Origin: Rhodoluna sp. KAS3
Lineage (GTDB): Bacteria; Actinomycetota; Actinomycetes; Actinomycetales; Microbacteriaceae
Assembly (NCBI RefSeq): GCF_026000575.1
Contig: NZ_AP026910.1
Coordinates: forward strand, 682,001 to 746,000
Direction: 5' to 3'
DNA: 64,000 nucleotides
Both the position numbers and the translations under genes were made by a program. The notes under the pieces are model-generated. The model did no database searches. It was not told the DNA's origin and saw nothing but the letters and a program-made list of their open reading frames with translations. This document shows, piece after piece, positions 35,027 through 44,925 of this stretch. Numbering within the stretch: position 1 is the first letter of the stretch; each line of letters opens with the position of its first letter.

Positions 35027-37753
35027 TTGTCCATCAACAACAACGATGCATACGCGGTCAACACCCCAGACCAAGACCCACAAGAGACCAGCGAGTGGCT
35101 CGAGTCACTCGACGCGGTAGCACGAGTACATGGCCGAGGCCGTGCTCGCGAAATCATGTTGAACCTTTTGCGTCGTTCACACGAACTTCAGCTGAATGTT
35201 CCGATTGTTCCAACCACGGACTACATCAACACCATCGCACCTGAGAACGAGGCTGAATTTCCTGGTGACGAAAAGATTGAGCGCACCTACCGTGCGTGGA
35301 TGCGTTGGAACGCTGCTATGTTGGTGCACCGAGCTCAGCGCCCAGGTGTTGGCGTTGGTGGCCACATTTCAACTTTTGCCTCTTCAGCTTCGCTTTACGA
35401 GGTCGGTTTCAACCACTTCTTCAAGGGCCAGGATCACCCATCCGGCGGCGACCAGATTTTTATCCAAGGCCACGCATCGCCTGGTCCATATGCCCGCGCA
35501 TTCCTAGAAGGTCGCCTGAGTGCCGGCCAACTAGACGGATTCCGTCAGGAAAAGTCTCACGCGGGTGGCAGCCTTTCTTCATACCCACACCCAAGACTTA
35601 TGCCCGATTTCTGGCAATTCCCGACCGTTTCGATGGGACTCGGTCCGATCAACGCTATTTATCAGGCGCAATTCAACCGCTACTTGAGTGGACGCGGCTT
35701 CAAGGACACCTCAGAGCAGCACGTATGGGCGTTCCTCGGTGATGGTGAACTTGACGAAGTTGAGTCACGTGGTGCTCTTCAGCTTGCGGCAAACGACAAC
35801 CTTGACAACCTGACTTTCGTTGTGAACGCAAACCTCCAGCGACTTGACGGTCCTGTTCGAGGTAACGGCAAAATTATCCAGGAACTTGAAAGCTTCTTCC
35901 GCGGAGCTGGATGGAACGTCATCAAGGTGGTTTGGGGACGTGAGTGGGACAGCCTGCTGGCGAATGACCACGAGGGCGCCCTAGTTGACCTGATGAACAA
36001 GACACCAGACGGCGACTACCAGACTTATAAGACCGAAGACGGCGCCTTCGTGCGCGAGAACTTCTTTGGCCGCGACCCGCGAACTCTTAAGTTGGTTGAG
36101 CACCTCTCGGACGACGAGATTTGGGGCCTCAAGCGCGGCGGACACGACTATCGCAAGGTCTACGCTGCCTACAAGTCGGCCCTCGAGCACAAGGGTCAGC
36201 CAACCGTAATCATCGCTAAGACAATCAAGGGCTTTACTCTTGGAAAGTCATTTGAGGGACGCAACGCAACCCACCAGATGAAGAAGCTGACGCTGGACAA
36301 CTTGAAGAGCTTCCGCGATGAATTGCACATTCCGATCTCAGACGCTCAGCTTGAAGAGAACCCGTACCAGCCGCCGTACTTCCACCCAGGACAGGACGCG
36401 CCTGAGATTCAGTACATGCACGAGCGTCGTCGCGAATTGGGCGGTTACCTTCCAGAGCGAAGAAGCAAGTACGTTGACTTCAAGCTTCCTGAAGACTCTG
36501 CATACGCGGTTTCTAAGAAGGGCTCAGGCACTCAAGAAGTTGCCACCACGATGGCATTCGTCCGTCTTTTCAAAGACCTACTGCGCTCCCCAGAGTTCGG
36601 TGAACGAATTGTGCCGATCATCCCGGATGAGGCCCGCACCTTCGGTATGGATGCTTTTTTCCCAAGTGCCAAAATTTACAACCCGAATGGTCAGCACTAC
36701 ATCTCGGTAGACCGCGAATTGCTTTTGGCCTATAAGGAAAGCTCCGCTGGGCAGATTCTCCACACCGGTATCAATGAAGCCGGATCAGTAGCGGGCTTTA
36801 CCGCTGCTGCCACCAGCTATGCAACGCAGGGTCAGCCGATGATCCCGTTCTATGTCTTCTACTCGATGTTCGGTTTCCAGCGCACCGCAGATGCTTTCTG
36901 GGCTGCAGCTGACCAGATGTCGCGTGGATTCATCATCGGTGCCACCGCTGGACGCACAACTTTGACCGGTGAAGGTCTACAGCACGCCGATGGCCACTCA
37001 CCGCTCATTGCTGCTACAAACACCGCGGTGATTACCTACGACGCAGCCTACGGCTACGAAATTGGGCACATTGTCCGCTCTGGAATTGAGCGCATGTACG
37101 GTGGCCAGCACCCGGACCCGAACGTGATGTATTACCTAACCGTTTACAACGAACCATACGTTCAGCCTGCCGAGCCAGAGAACGTTGACGTCAACGGAAT
37201 CGTTCGAGGCATCCACAAGATCAGCACTAACGAGCGCACAGGTCGAAAGGCCCAAATTCTCGCTTCTGGAGTTGCGGTTCCTTGGGCTTACGAGGCGCAG
37301 CAGCTACTACAGAACGACTGGGGTGTATCAGCCGACATTTGGTCCGTTACCTCATGGACTGAGCTTCGCCGCGATGGTCTAGTCTGCGACGAAGCCAAGT
37401 TCTTGAACCCGAGTCTTCCAGCTCCAAAGGCATTCGTCACTTCACAGCTCGAGGGATCTGAGGGTCCATTCCTGGGAGTGAGCGACTTCATGCACGCGGT
37501 GCAGGACCAGATTCGACCATGGGTACCGGGCGACTACGCAACCCTTGGTGCCGAGGGCTTTGGCTTCTCTGACACACGCGCAGCCGCTCGCCGATTCTTC
37601 AAGATTGACGGACCATCAATTGTGGTTCGTGTTCTTGAGCAGCTCGTTGAGCGCGGCGAGATGGACCCAAGTGTTCCTCAGATGGCAATCGACCGATACC
37701 GCCTTCACGACGTGAATGCCGGTACCTCAGGGTCAACCGGTGGCGAAAACTAA
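35027..37753 (+). CDS. aceE: Pyruvate dehydrogenase E1, homodimeric type
   Basis: This thiamin diphosphate enzyme decarboxylates pyruvate and passes the acetyl group to the lipoyl domain of E2. It has about 908 aa. The ThDP-binding motif GDGELDE...[20 protein letters not shown] is present, as are the conserved [22 protein letters not shown] and the transketolase-like central region [17 protein letters not shown] chose TTG 35027 because GAAAGAGGA ends 6 nt before it; a TTG ten codons upstream has no such site. The gene leads a seven-gene plus-strand run through fasR and the fab genes to tdk. Confidence 0.94.
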   Translation: MSINNNDAYAVNTPDQDPQETSEWLESLDAVARVHGRGRAREIMLNLLRRSHELQLNVPIVPTTDYINTIAPENEAEFPGDEKIERTYRAWMRWNAAMLVHRAQRPGVGVGGHISTFASSASLYEVGFNHFFKGQDHPSGGDQIFIQGHASPGPYARAFLEGRLSAGQLDGFRQEKSHAGGSLSSYPHPRLMPDFWQFPTVSMGLGPINAIYQAQFNRYLSGRGFKDTSEQHVWAFLGDGELDEVESRGALQLAANDNLDNLTFVVNANLQRLDGPVRGNGKIIQELESFFRGAGWNVIKVVWGREWDSLLANDHEGALVDLMNKTPDGDYQTYKTEDGAFVRENFFGRDPRTLKLVEHLSDDEIWGLKRGGHDYRKVYAAYKSALEHKGQPTVIIAKTIKGFTLGKSFEGRNATHQMKKLTLDNLKSFRDELHIPISDAQLEENPYQPPYFHPGQDAPEIQYMHERRRELGGYLPERRSKYVDFKLPEDSAYAVSKKGSGTQEVATTMAFVRLFKDLLRSPEFGERIVPIIPDEARTFGMDAFFPSAKIYNPNGQHYISVDRELLLAYKESSAGQILHTGINEAGSVAGFTAAATSYATQGQPMIPFYVFYSMFGFQRTADAFWAAADQMSRGFIIGATAGRTTLTGEGLQHADGHSPLIAATNTAVITYDAAYGYEIGHIVRSGIERMYGGQHPDPNVMYYLTVYNEPYVQPAEPENVDVNGIVRGIHKISTNERTGRKAQILASGVAVPWAYEAQQLLQNDWGVSADIWSVTSWTELRRDGLVCDEAKFLNPSLPAPKAFVTSQLEGSEGPFLGVSDFMHAVQDQIRPWVPGDYATLGAEGFGFSDTRAAARRFFKIDGPSIVVRVLEQLVERGEMDPSVPQMAIDRYRLHDVNAGTSGSTGGEN

Positions 37754-38909
37754 GCAAGAGACCCTCGACTGGCTGCAGTCGATATCTGGCGACCTCGCCA
37801 CGATAACTCTGCAGCAACTCGACGAACTTTTGCCTTGGTATCGAACAATGCCGGCAGCCCGGCGATCGACCATTGGTTTGGTGGCTCAAGCCGGTATTAC
37901 CTCGTTCGTGGCTTGGTATAAAGACCCAAAGTCTCAACCTTGGGTCGCTGCCGACGTCTTTGGCACCGCGCCAAGAGAATTGCTTAGGTCGATATCGCTG
38001 CAGGAAACCTTGCAATTGATCCGAGTAGTTGTACAGGTGGTTGAAGATCGCGTTGTTCAAGAGGATGAGTCACTCCGTGAGGCAGTTCTGCTCTACTCGC
38101 GCGAAATCGCTTTCTCAGCCGCCGATGTTTATGCACGGGCAGCTGAGGCAAGAGGCTTGTGGGACGCAAGGCTGGAGGCCCTGGTAGTCGATTCAATCTT
38201 GAGTGGTGAGCATGAAGAGGAACTTCCGTCAAGAATCGCAGCCCTTGGATGGCGCGCCAGAGGATCTGTGGCCGCTGTAATCGGCACCGCAGCAGAACCA
38301 ATCGATCAAGATGGACTCCGGAGGATAGCCAGAAAACACAGCGTTGATGCACTTATCGGGGTACACGGAAATCGCCTAATCGTGGTTTTGGGTCGCATCG
38401 ATGAGTCCAAAACTGAAAGCCAGCCATCATTTCAGAAGATTGCAACAGCGCTCGATCCCTTCTTTGGCGCCGGTGGAGTTGTCATCGGCCCGGAAGTCGG
38501 AAGTGTTGCCCAGGCTCATCGCTCAGCGAAAGCGGCACTCGCCGGTTTCGCCGCAATTAAGTCTTGGCCCAAGCCGCCTCGGCACATCGCAGCGGATGAC
38601 CTACTTGCTGAACGGGCACTCGGCGGTGACATGCTTGCCAAATCAACGTTGCTGGACATTATTTATCGACCTTTAGCCAGCAACTCCCCCGAACTTCTTG
38701 AAACCTTGGCCCACTACCTTGAAACCGGAAGGTCCCTCGAATCCACCGCGCGGGAATTGTTTGTTCATCCCAACACCGTCCGATACCGCCTAAAGCGAAT
38801 ATCAGAGATTATTGGCTGGGATGCCACTGGCCCCCGCGAGGCATTCGTTCTTCAGGTGGCTATGGTTTTAGGCTCAATGAGTGAAATCGAAGCGCGTAAG
38901 CGCAGATAG
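37740..38909 (+). CDS. fasR: PucR-type transcriptional regulator, FasR-like
   Basis: This 389 aa regulator has an N-terminal helical domain, a central GGDEF-like region typical of the CdaR/PucR family, and a C-terminal helix-turn-helix [35 protein letters not shown]. In Streptomyces, FasR of this type is encoded directly before fabD and activates the fatty acid synthase operon; the gene order here is the same. I favour the GTG at 37740, which overlaps the aceE end by 14 nt; an ATG at 37716 is possible. Confidence 0.88.
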   Translation: MAKTKQETLDWLQSISGDLATITLQQLDELLPWYRTMPAARRSTIGLVAQAGITSFVAWYKDPKSQPWVAADVFGTAPRELLRSISLQETLQLIRVVVQVVEDRVVQEDESLREAVLLYSREIAFSAADVYARAAEARGLWDARLEALVVDSILSGEHEEELPSRIAALGWRARGSVAAVIGTAAEPIDQDGLRRIARKHSVDALIGVHGNRLIVVLGRIDESKTESQPSFQKIATALDPFFGAGGVVIGPEVGSVAQAHRSAKAALAGFAAIKSWPKPPRHIAADDLLAERALGGDMLAKSTLLDIIYRPLASNSPELLETLAHYLETGRSLESTARELFVHPNTVRYRLKRISEIIGWDATGPREAFVLQVAMVLGSMSEIEARKRR

Positions 38910-38915
38910 GCAAAA

Positions 38916-39842
38916 ATGATCGTTGTCGTATGCCCTGGGCAGGGCTCTCAAACCCCGGGTTTTCTTTCACCTTGGCTAGAACTACCAGCCTTCAGTGATT
39001 CAATCCAGCTAATGGAGCAGAACTCAGGGATTTCGATTTCAGAATTCGGCACTACTGCCGATGCCGATACTATTCGTGACACCGCAGTGGCTCAACCCTT
39101 GATTGTTGCCGCGGGTGTTGCAGCCTTTGCTGCCCTGAGCGGCGGCAAAACCGCCAGCGAGTTGGGAATTTCGGGCGTCGCCGGTCACTCAGTTGGCGAA
39201 GTAACCGCCGCAGTTACCTCAGGAGTTTTTACACCTGAGCAAGGCATCAAATTTGTTAAAACCCGCGGTGACGCAATGGCTGCCGCAGCCGCAATGGAAC
39301 AGACCAGCATGGCAGCTGTGCTGGGCGGTGAGCAAAGCGAGGTCGAGGCTCGACTTCTTGAACTTGGCTTGGAACCAGCAAACTACAACGGTGGCGGCCA
39401 AATCGTAGCTGCAGGAACAGCTGAGGCTATTGCTGCGCTTCAGGCTGAGCCAGCCGCTGGCACCAGAGTGATTCCTCTGCAGGTGGCCGGTGCATTCCAC
39501 ACCCGATTTATGGCTCCAGCAGTTCAGGTACTGGCCGATTACTCGGCAAGTCTTGAAGTCAGTGACCCGTTGGTCTCACTTTGGAGCAACAACGGCGGAC
39601 GAAAGATTGCCTCCGGTTCTGAATTTGTTCAACTGATGGTTAACCAGGTTTCTAGTCCAGTGCGTTGGGACCTTTGCATGGCAGCCATGGTCGAAGCGGG
39701 AGTTACGGCCCTTATAGAACTGGCACCGGCTGGAACCCTGACCGGTCTGGCAAAGCGCTCAATGCCGGGCATCGAAACTCTCGCTGTCAAGACCCCCGAT
39801 AATCTCGACGCAGCTTTGTCGCTAATCAACAACCACCGTTGA
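38916..39842 (+). CDS. fabD: Malonyl-CoA:ACP transacylase
   Basis: This enzyme loads malonyl groups onto ACP for type II fatty acid synthesis. It has 308 aa. It shows the N-terminal CPGQGSQTPGFL, the active-site GHSVGEVTAA (nucleophile Ser), and the catalytic His in VAGAFHTRFM. The gene starts 6 nt after fasR in the conserved order fasR-fabD-fabH-acpP-fabF. Confidence 0.96.
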   Translation: MIVVVCPGQGSQTPGFLSPWLELPAFSDSIQLMEQNSGISISEFGTTADADTIRDTAVAQPLIVAAGVAAFAALSGGKTASELGISGVAGHSVGEVTAAVTSGVFTPEQGIKFVKTRGDAMAAAAAMEQTSMAAVLGGEQSEVEARLLELGLEPANYNGGGQIVAAGTAEAIAALQAEPAAGTRVIPLQVAGAFHTRFMAPAVQVLADYSASLEVSDPLVSLWSNNGGRKIASGSEFVQLMVNQVSSPVRWDLCMAAMVEAGVTALIELAPAGTLTGLAKRSMPGIETLAVKTPDNLDAALSLINNHR

Positions 39843-39888
39843 TTTTTTAAACAGTAAATTTGAATAATCTTTAGAAAACCGAGGATAA

Positions 39889-40893
39889 ATGTCGCAGCCA
39901 ACTCTCAAGCAGTACGAGACCGTAAAATTCTCGAAAATTTACTCACTCGGCGCCGCTCGTGGTGACCTCACAGTCACCAACGATGACATCGCAGGCCCGA
40001 TTGACTCGAGTGATGAGTGGATTCGTCAGCGCACCGGCATCATCACCCGCAAGCGCGCAAGCGCTGATTTGAGCCTTATGGACATGGCCGTATCAGCCTC
40101 TAACGAAGCCATTACGAAGGCAGGCATCGATCCAAGTGAAATCGGTGCAGTTATTTTTAGCACGATCACTCACCCGCACCAGACACCTTCTGCGGCAGCA
40201 CTACTTGCCGACAAAATTGGCGCAAACCCAGCACCTGCTTTTGACATTTCGGCCGCCTGCGCCGGCTACTGCTACGGAATTGCCCAGGCAGACGCACTGG
40301 TCCGCTCGGGTGTTGCCAAATACGTACTAGTTGTGGGTGGCGAGAAACTTTCAGATTTCATCGACCCAACCGACCGCACAATTTCGTTCCTGCTCGGAGA
40401 CGGTGCAGGTGCTGCCATCGTGGGCCCTTCAGACACACCAGGAATTAGCCCTACAGTTTGGGGCTCAGATGGTTCGCACTGGGATGCAGTTGGCATGAGC
40501 GCCTCACTACTCGAGCTGCGCGACGGTACTGCATCATGGCCGACCTTGCGTCAAGAGGGCCTCACCGTGTTTAAGTGGGCAGTCTGGGAGATGGTTAAGG
40601 TTGCTCGCCAGGCGCTCGAAGTGGCCGGCATCACCGCCGATGACCTTACTGCGATTGTCACCCACCAGGCCAACATCCGAATCATTGACGAACTAGCCAA
40701 GCAGCTAGCCGTTCCAGAGCACGTAGTTGTGGCCAGGGACATCGTCTACACCGGCAACACTTCGGCCGCATCTATTCCGCTGGCAATGCACGCACTACTT
40801 GAGTCAGGCGAGGTAAAGTCCGGGGGTTTGGCACTTGAAATTGGCTTCGGCGCGGGCCTTGCCTTCGGCGCTCAAGTAGTAGTACTCCCGTAA
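39889..40893 (+). CDS. fabH: Beta-ketoacyl-ACP synthase III
   Basis: This enzyme condenses an acyl-CoA primer with malonyl-ACP to start fatty acid chains; actinobacterial enzymes often accept branched primers. It has 334 aa. The triad is Cys in DISAACAGYCYG, His in VTHQANIRI and Asn in YTGNTSAASIP. SSDEWIRQRTGI near the N-terminus is typical. The start ATG has GAGGATAA upstream, and the 46 nt gap from fabD is AT-rich and could hold a weak internal promoter. Confidence 0.96.
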   Translation: MSQPTLKQYETVKFSKIYSLGAARGDLTVTNDDIAGPIDSSDEWIRQRTGIITRKRASADLSLMDMAVSASNEAITKAGIDPSEIGAVIFSTITHPHQTPSAAALLADKIGANPAPAFDISAACAGYCYGIAQADALVRSGVAKYVLVVGGEKLSDFIDPTDRTISFLLGDGAGAAIVGPSDTPGISPTVWGSDGSHWDAVGMSASLLELRDGTASWPTLRQEGLTVFKWAVWEMVKVARQALEVAGITADDLTAIVTHQANIRIIDELAKQLAVPEHVVVARDIVYTGNTSAASIPLAMHALLESGEVKSGGLALEIGFGAGLAFGAQVVVLP

Positions 40894-40930
40894 ACTTAAC
40901 CTCGGTCAAATAACCAATAAGGAGAAATCA

Positions 40931-41176
40931 ATGGCACTTTCACAGAGCGAAGTACTTGCCGGTCTTGCAGAGATCGTTAACGAAGAGACCGGTATTGCTA
41001 CCGAGGCTGTTCAGCTAGAGAAGTCATTCACCGACGACCTAGACATCGACTCAATCTCAATGATGACCATCGTTGTTAACGCTGAAGACAAGTTCGGCGT
41101 AAAGATCCCTGACGAAGAGGTTAAGAACCTAATCACCGTTGGTGACGCAGTTAACTTCATCGTTTCAGCTCAGTAA
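40931..41176 (+). CDS. acpP: Acyl carrier protein
   Basis: This 81 aa acidic four-helix carrier holds growing acyl chains on a 4'-phosphopantetheine arm. The attachment Ser is in DIDSISMMTI (DSI in place of the usual DSL), followed by EDKFGVKIPDEEVKNLITVGD. The start ATG has AAGGAGAAATC upstream. It lies between fabH and fabF. Confidence 0.97.
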   Translation: MALSQSEVLAGLAEIVNEETGIATEAVQLEKSFTDDLDIDSISMMTIVVNAEDKFGVKIPDEEVKNLITVGDAVNFIVSAQ

Positions 41177-41196
41177 TTAGGCGAAGGCTAAAAACA

Positions 41197-42435
41197 TTGT
41201 CTAAAAAAATCGTTGTCACCGGAATCGGCGCTACTACGCCTCTCGGTGGTGACGCGCGTTCAACCTGGCAGGCATTGCTTGCCGGAGAGTCTGGCATTTC
41301 GACTCTCGAACAGGAATGGATTGCGCGGTATGAGATCCCTGTGACTTTTGCCGGACAGGCAAAGGTTCCAGCAGCTGAGGTTCTAACCCCGCAGGAGGCC
41401 AAGCGCCTCGACCCATCAAGCCAGTTTGCGTTGATCGCAGCACGCGAGGCTTGGGCTGACGCTGGTTCGCCAGACGTCGAGCCTGAGCGTCTCGCGGTTG
41501 AATTTGCCACCGGAATCGGTGGAGTGTGGACTCTCCTGGACGCGTACGACACGCTCAAGGAGAAGGGCCCACGTCGCGTAATGCCGATGACTGTGCCAAT
41601 GCTTATGCCTAACGGCCCAGCTGCCGCCATCGGTATGGAAATTTCTGCCCGTGGTGGTGTGCGCACCTCTGTATCAGCGTGTGCCTCAAGTACCGAAGCA
41701 ATTGCAAATGCTCTAAACCGCCTACGTTCGGGCGAGGTTGACGTAATTGTTGCCGGTGGTTCTGAAGCTGCAATTCACCCAATGCCGATCGCAGCTTTTG
41801 CTTCGATGCACGCTCTATCTCGCCGAAACGAAGAGCCAACTCGCGCCTCACGTCCGTACGACGTAGCCCGCGATGGTTTTGTAATGGGAGAGGGCGGTGG
41901 TGCCCTGGTTCTTGAGACCGAGGAGCACGCCAAGGCCCGTGGAGCAAAGATTTATGCCGAGGTAGTTGGTGGCGCTGTAACCTCTGATGCCTACCACATC
42001 ACTGCTCCAGACCCAGAGGGTAGCGGTGCTGCGCGAGCAGTCTTGGCTGCACTAAAGCAGGCTGACGCAGAGCTAACTGACGTAATCCACATCAATGCGC
42101 ACGCAACGAGCACACCAGTGGGCGACATCGCCGAATACACCGCTCTTCGTCGAGTTTTTGGTGACCATCTTGATTCGGTAGCCATCTCGGCCACCAAGTC
42201 TTCAACTGGCCATCTACTAGGTGGAGCCGGTGCAATCGAGGCCATCTTCACCGTACTGGCTCTTCACGAGCGCACCGCTCCCCCAACAATCAACCTTGAG
42301 AATCAGGATCCAGAGATTCCACTTGATGTGGTTACCTCTCCTCGCGAGCTACCAGCCGGACCAATCCTGGCTATGAGCAACTCATTTGGTTTTGGTGGTC
42401 ACAACGCGGTTATTGTCTTCCGCAGCTACGAATGA
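41197..42435 (+). CDS. fabF: Beta-ketoacyl-ACP synthase II
   Basis: This elongating condensing enzyme has 412 aa. The nucleophile Cys is in SVSACASSTEAIANA, and the two His in INAHATSTPVGD and TKSSTGHLLGGAGAIEA. The end reads SNSFGFGGHNAV. The start codon is TTG with GAAGG about 9 nt upstream. Its stop overlaps the tdk start by four bases (ATGA). Confidence 0.96.
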   Translation: MSKKIVVTGIGATTPLGGDARSTWQALLAGESGISTLEQEWIARYEIPVTFAGQAKVPAAEVLTPQEAKRLDPSSQFALIAAREAWADAGSPDVEPERLAVEFATGIGGVWTLLDAYDTLKEKGPRRVMPMTVPMLMPNGPAAAIGMEISARGGVRTSVSACASSTEAIANALNRLRSGEVDVIVAGGSEAAIHPMPIAAFASMHALSRRNEEPTRASRPYDVARDGFVMGEGGGALVLETEEHAKARGAKIYAEVVGGAVTSDAYHITAPDPEGSGAARAVLAALKQADAELTDVIHINAHATSTPVGDIAEYTALRRVFGDHLDSVAISATKSSTGHLLGGAGAIEAIFTVLALHERTAPPTINLENQDPEIPLDVVTSPRELPAGPILAMSNSFGFGGHNAVIVFRSYE

Positions 42436-43031
42436 GCAAGCTTTACTTTCGCCACGGAGCAATGAACAGTGGCAAGAGCACCGCTCTGCTTCAGGCAGCA
42501 CACAATTATGAAGAGCGTGACCAGCACGTTCTGTTGGCCAAACCAGCAATTGATATCAAGGGCGAGCGGGCGATAACCAGCCGACTAGGAGTTGACCGCG
42601 AGGTTGACTTCCTGATTACCCCTGACCTTAACCTGAGAGCAGAGTTTGCCTCGAGGGTTGAACAGTTCAGGACGAAGACTGGGAAAGAAATCGCGTGCCT
42701 ACTGATTGACGAGGCACAATTTCTGACAGCTCAGCAGGTTGATCAGGCGCTCGAGATTGCTGTTCTAGATTCGGTTCCAGTCTTGGCCTACGGTATCCGC
42801 ACCGACTTTCTGACGCACGGATTTCCGGGTTCACTTAGGTTGCTGGAAATTGCACACTCGTTGGAAGAGCTCAAGACAATTTGCCGGTGTGGTCGCAAGG
42901 CCATGTTCAACGCCCGCAAGCTGGACGGCAAATTCATCTTTGATGGTGAACAGGTTGCCATTGACGGCGTGCACGTGACCTACGAATCACTGTGCCCAAC
43001 CTGCTACTTCAGTGAGAAATCTTCTAACTAA
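42432..43031 (+). CDS. tdk: Thymidine kinase
   Basis: This 199 aa type II thymidine kinase phosphorylates thymidine with ATP in the salvage pathway. The P-loop is RHGAMNSGKSTALLQ, the Walker B-like motif LLIDEAQFL carries the catalytic Glu, and the C-terminal zinc site is built from CRCGRKA and LCPTCYF. It is translationally coupled to fabF, an unusual partner. The last four bases overlap the end of the convergent enolase-family gene. Confidence 0.95.
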   Translation: MSKLYFRHGAMNSGKSTALLQAAHNYEERDQHVLLAKPAIDIKGERAITSRLGVDREVDFLITPDLNLRAEFASRVEQFRTKTGKEIACLLIDEAQFLTAQQVDQALEIAVLDSVPVLAYGIRTDFLTHGFPGSLRLLEIAHSLEELKTICRCGRKAMFNARKLDGKFIFDGEQVAIDGVHVTYESLCPTCYFSEKSSN

Positions 43032-44137
43032 GCCTTAATCCACTCGCGAGAGACTGCATAGCGGTCAACAATCTCCGCAATCGGGTCAACACCGATTCCA
43101 GGCCCTGTCGGAACATCGATGTGGCCGTCAACCAATACAAACGGTGTTGTGGTGTCGACCTCGAAGTACCGCGACGATGCCGAGGTGTCACCCGGCAAAG
43201 TAAACCCTGGCATGGCTGCAAGCGCCAAGTTTGCTGCTCGCCCAATGCCGGTCTCGAGCATGCCGCCACACCAAACCGGGATGTTGTTGGCCACAGAAAC
43301 ATCATGAATCTTCTTGGATTCTAGGTAACCGCCAACACGTGAAGGTTTGATGTTGATGATCTCGGCTGCCCCGAGTTCAATTGCATCGCGGGCGATATCT
43401 GCCGAAATAATCGTCTCATCAAGACACACTGGGGTTTCGATGTAGTCGGCAAGCTTGGCGTGGCCCAGCATGTCCTCTTCGTTGATTGGCTGCTCAATCA
43501 ACAGCAAGTTGAACTCGTCCAGACGCTTCAGCAAATCGAAGTCGTTGCGCGTGTAAGCGGTGTTGGCATCGACCTGAAGCAAGAGGTCATCACCGTAGGT
43601 TTCGCGAACCAATTTCACTGGCTCGTAGTCCCAACCCGGCTCAATCTTCAGCTTGATTCGAACATAACCCTCGTTCAGGTAACGCTCAACGTATTCCATT
43701 AGCTCAGGCAGTGAGTCCATGATGCCAACCGATACACCTGCTGGAACCTTGGTTTTGGTTGCGCCAAGGTAGGTGGCAAACGAAGTATTTGCCGCTCGCA
43801 ACTGTGCGTCGAGAAGGGCTGTTTCAATTGCAGCCTTGGCCATGCGGTGGCCCTTGATCCACTCTAGAGTTGGTGCCACAGATTCGGCTGTGAGGTCATT
43901 TCCCAGTGCAAACAAGTCTGGAAGCATGAACTGCTTCAAAACGGCCATAGCGCCCGTGTGGTACTCGCTCGAGTAATCAGGGCGGTCATTCGCGCCGCAC
44001 TCTGCCCAGCCCTCGCCAGAATCAGTAATGGCGTGGGCCCAAACCACCTCGTGGGTGTTTACCGAACTAAATGAAGTGCGGAAGGCGGACTTCAATGGGA
44101 CATTTAGACGAATTAGCTCTACGGCTTCGAGTTTCAT
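43028..44137 (-). CDS. Enolase-superfamily N-acylamino acid racemase / o-succinylbenzoate synthase-like
   Basis: This 369 aa muconate-lactonizing subgroup enzyme has the Lys pair in VRIKLKIEP, metal ligands in LQVDANTAY, LIEQP and CLDETI, and the second catalytic Lys in INIKPSRVGG. The family covers MenC (menaquinone synthesis) and NSAR (racemisation of N-succinyl amino acids), which sequence alone does not separate. No other men gene is in the window. The gene follows a COG3375-type GNAT protein by 12 nt and amino acid ABC transporter genes; in Geobacillus, GNAT plus NSAR convert D- to L-amino acids, so I favour NSAR. Confidence 0.85.
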   Translation of the reverse strand: MKLEAVELIRLNVPLKSAFRTSFSSVNTHEVVWAHAITDSGEGWAECGANDRPDYSSEYHTGAMAVLKQFMLPDLFALGNDLTAESVAPTLEWIKGHRMAKAAIETALLDAQLRAANTSFATYLGATKTKVPAGVSVGIMDSLPELMEYVERYLNEGYVRIKLKIEPGWDYEPVKLVRETYGDDLLLQVDANTAYTRNDFDLLKRLDEFNLLLIEQPINEEDMLGHAKLADYIETPVCLDETIISADIARDAIELGAAEIINIKPSRVGGYLESKKIHDVSVANNIPVWCGGMLETGIGRAANLALAAMPGFTLPGDTSASSRYFEVDTTTPFVLVDGHIDVPTGPGIGVDPIAEIVDRYAVSREWIKA

Positions 44138-44149
44138 TGGTTCCTGTTT

Positions 44150-44857
44150 CTATTCGGTCTTGCTCAAAATCAGCGAGGTGCGGTCTGGAGTCATGGCGGT
44201 AACCTGCCATCCGGTGTTCATCAGGTCCAGCATTTGATCGCGCACCAGCATGCGCACTTTCAGCGCCGATTCAAGATCTACTGAGCGCATTGTTTCAATG
44301 TCTTCGGGTATCTCGACAACTACTTCTTCTGGTCCTGCGTTTCGTAGGCTTGCCAAGGGGCTATCGGTGCGTTGGCCTTTGACTGACCAGTAGGCAAATA
44401 AACGATCCGAAACGTCGCCCAGGTTGATCGAGTCGGTCATTGATCCATAGAAATTCGGTAGGTATTCAACAGCGATTGCGCCTAGCTTCACAAAATTGAA
44501 GTAGCAGTTCCGGCGAACCAGCGGGTCGAAGGTCCAGGTGATTGCATCGATGGAATTCTCTTTAGCCCATTCCATTTGGTGCTGCTTGATCTGAAAGCCA
44601 ACACCCGAAACCGTGGCTGCGGTCACATGAGAGTGCAGAATGTTTTCAGAATTGAAGCTGCCCCTGATACCGAACGACGCACCAACTGCATGGCCATCCA
44701 GTTCGGCAATTACGCAGTAAGCCCCCACGTGTACGGCAGCCAGAATCAAATCAAAAGGGGCAACGTCGTCGCCGTCCTGCCAAACGGTTCTAAAAAACTC
44801 GGCCACCTTGATTGCGTCCTCAGCAGAAGACACCTCACGCAGCACAACGTTGTTCAT
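44150..44857 (-). CDS. GNAT-fold acyltransferase (COG3375-like), probable amino acid N-succinyltransferase
   Basis: This 235 aa protein has an N-terminal GNAT-like half (LREVSSAEDAIKVAEFFRTVW; SHVTAATVSGVGFQIKQHQMEWA; IDAITWTFDPLVRRNCYFNFVKLGA, quoted in parts) and a C-terminal extension typical of COG3375. Homologues next to NSAR genes succinylate D-amino acids as the first step of irreversible D-to-L conversion. The start ATG has GGAAG upstream. It stands between the transporter genes and the NSAR-like gene. Function is inferred mainly from the neighbour. Confidence 0.78.
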   Translation of the reverse strand: MNNVVLREVSSAEDAIKVAEFFRTVWQDGDDVAPFDLILAAVHVGAYCVIAELDGHAVGASFGIRGSFNSENILHSHVTAATVSGVGFQIKQHQMEWAKENSIDAITWTFDPLVRRNCYFNFVKLGAIAVEYLPNFYGSMTDSINLGDVSDRLFAYWSVKGQRTDSPLASLRNAGPEEVVVEIPEDIETMRSVDLESALKVRMLVRDQMLDLMNTGWQVTAMTPDRTSLILSKTE

Positions 44858-44873
44858 ACTTCAATTCTTCCAG

Positions 44874-44912
44874 ATAAAAGTAAAGCGGGAGCACGCCTAA
44901 GCATACCCCCGC
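44874..44912 (-). terminator. Possible terminator between the substrate-binding protein and GNAT genes
   Basis: On the minus strand GCGGGGG (44906-44912) pairs with CTCCCGC (44885-44891) with one G-U pair and a 14 nt loop, followed by TTTACTTTTAT. It would reduce read-through from the transporter operon into the GNAT-NSAR genes. Confidence 0.5.
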
Positions 44913-44925
44913 CTCAGATTTGAGA

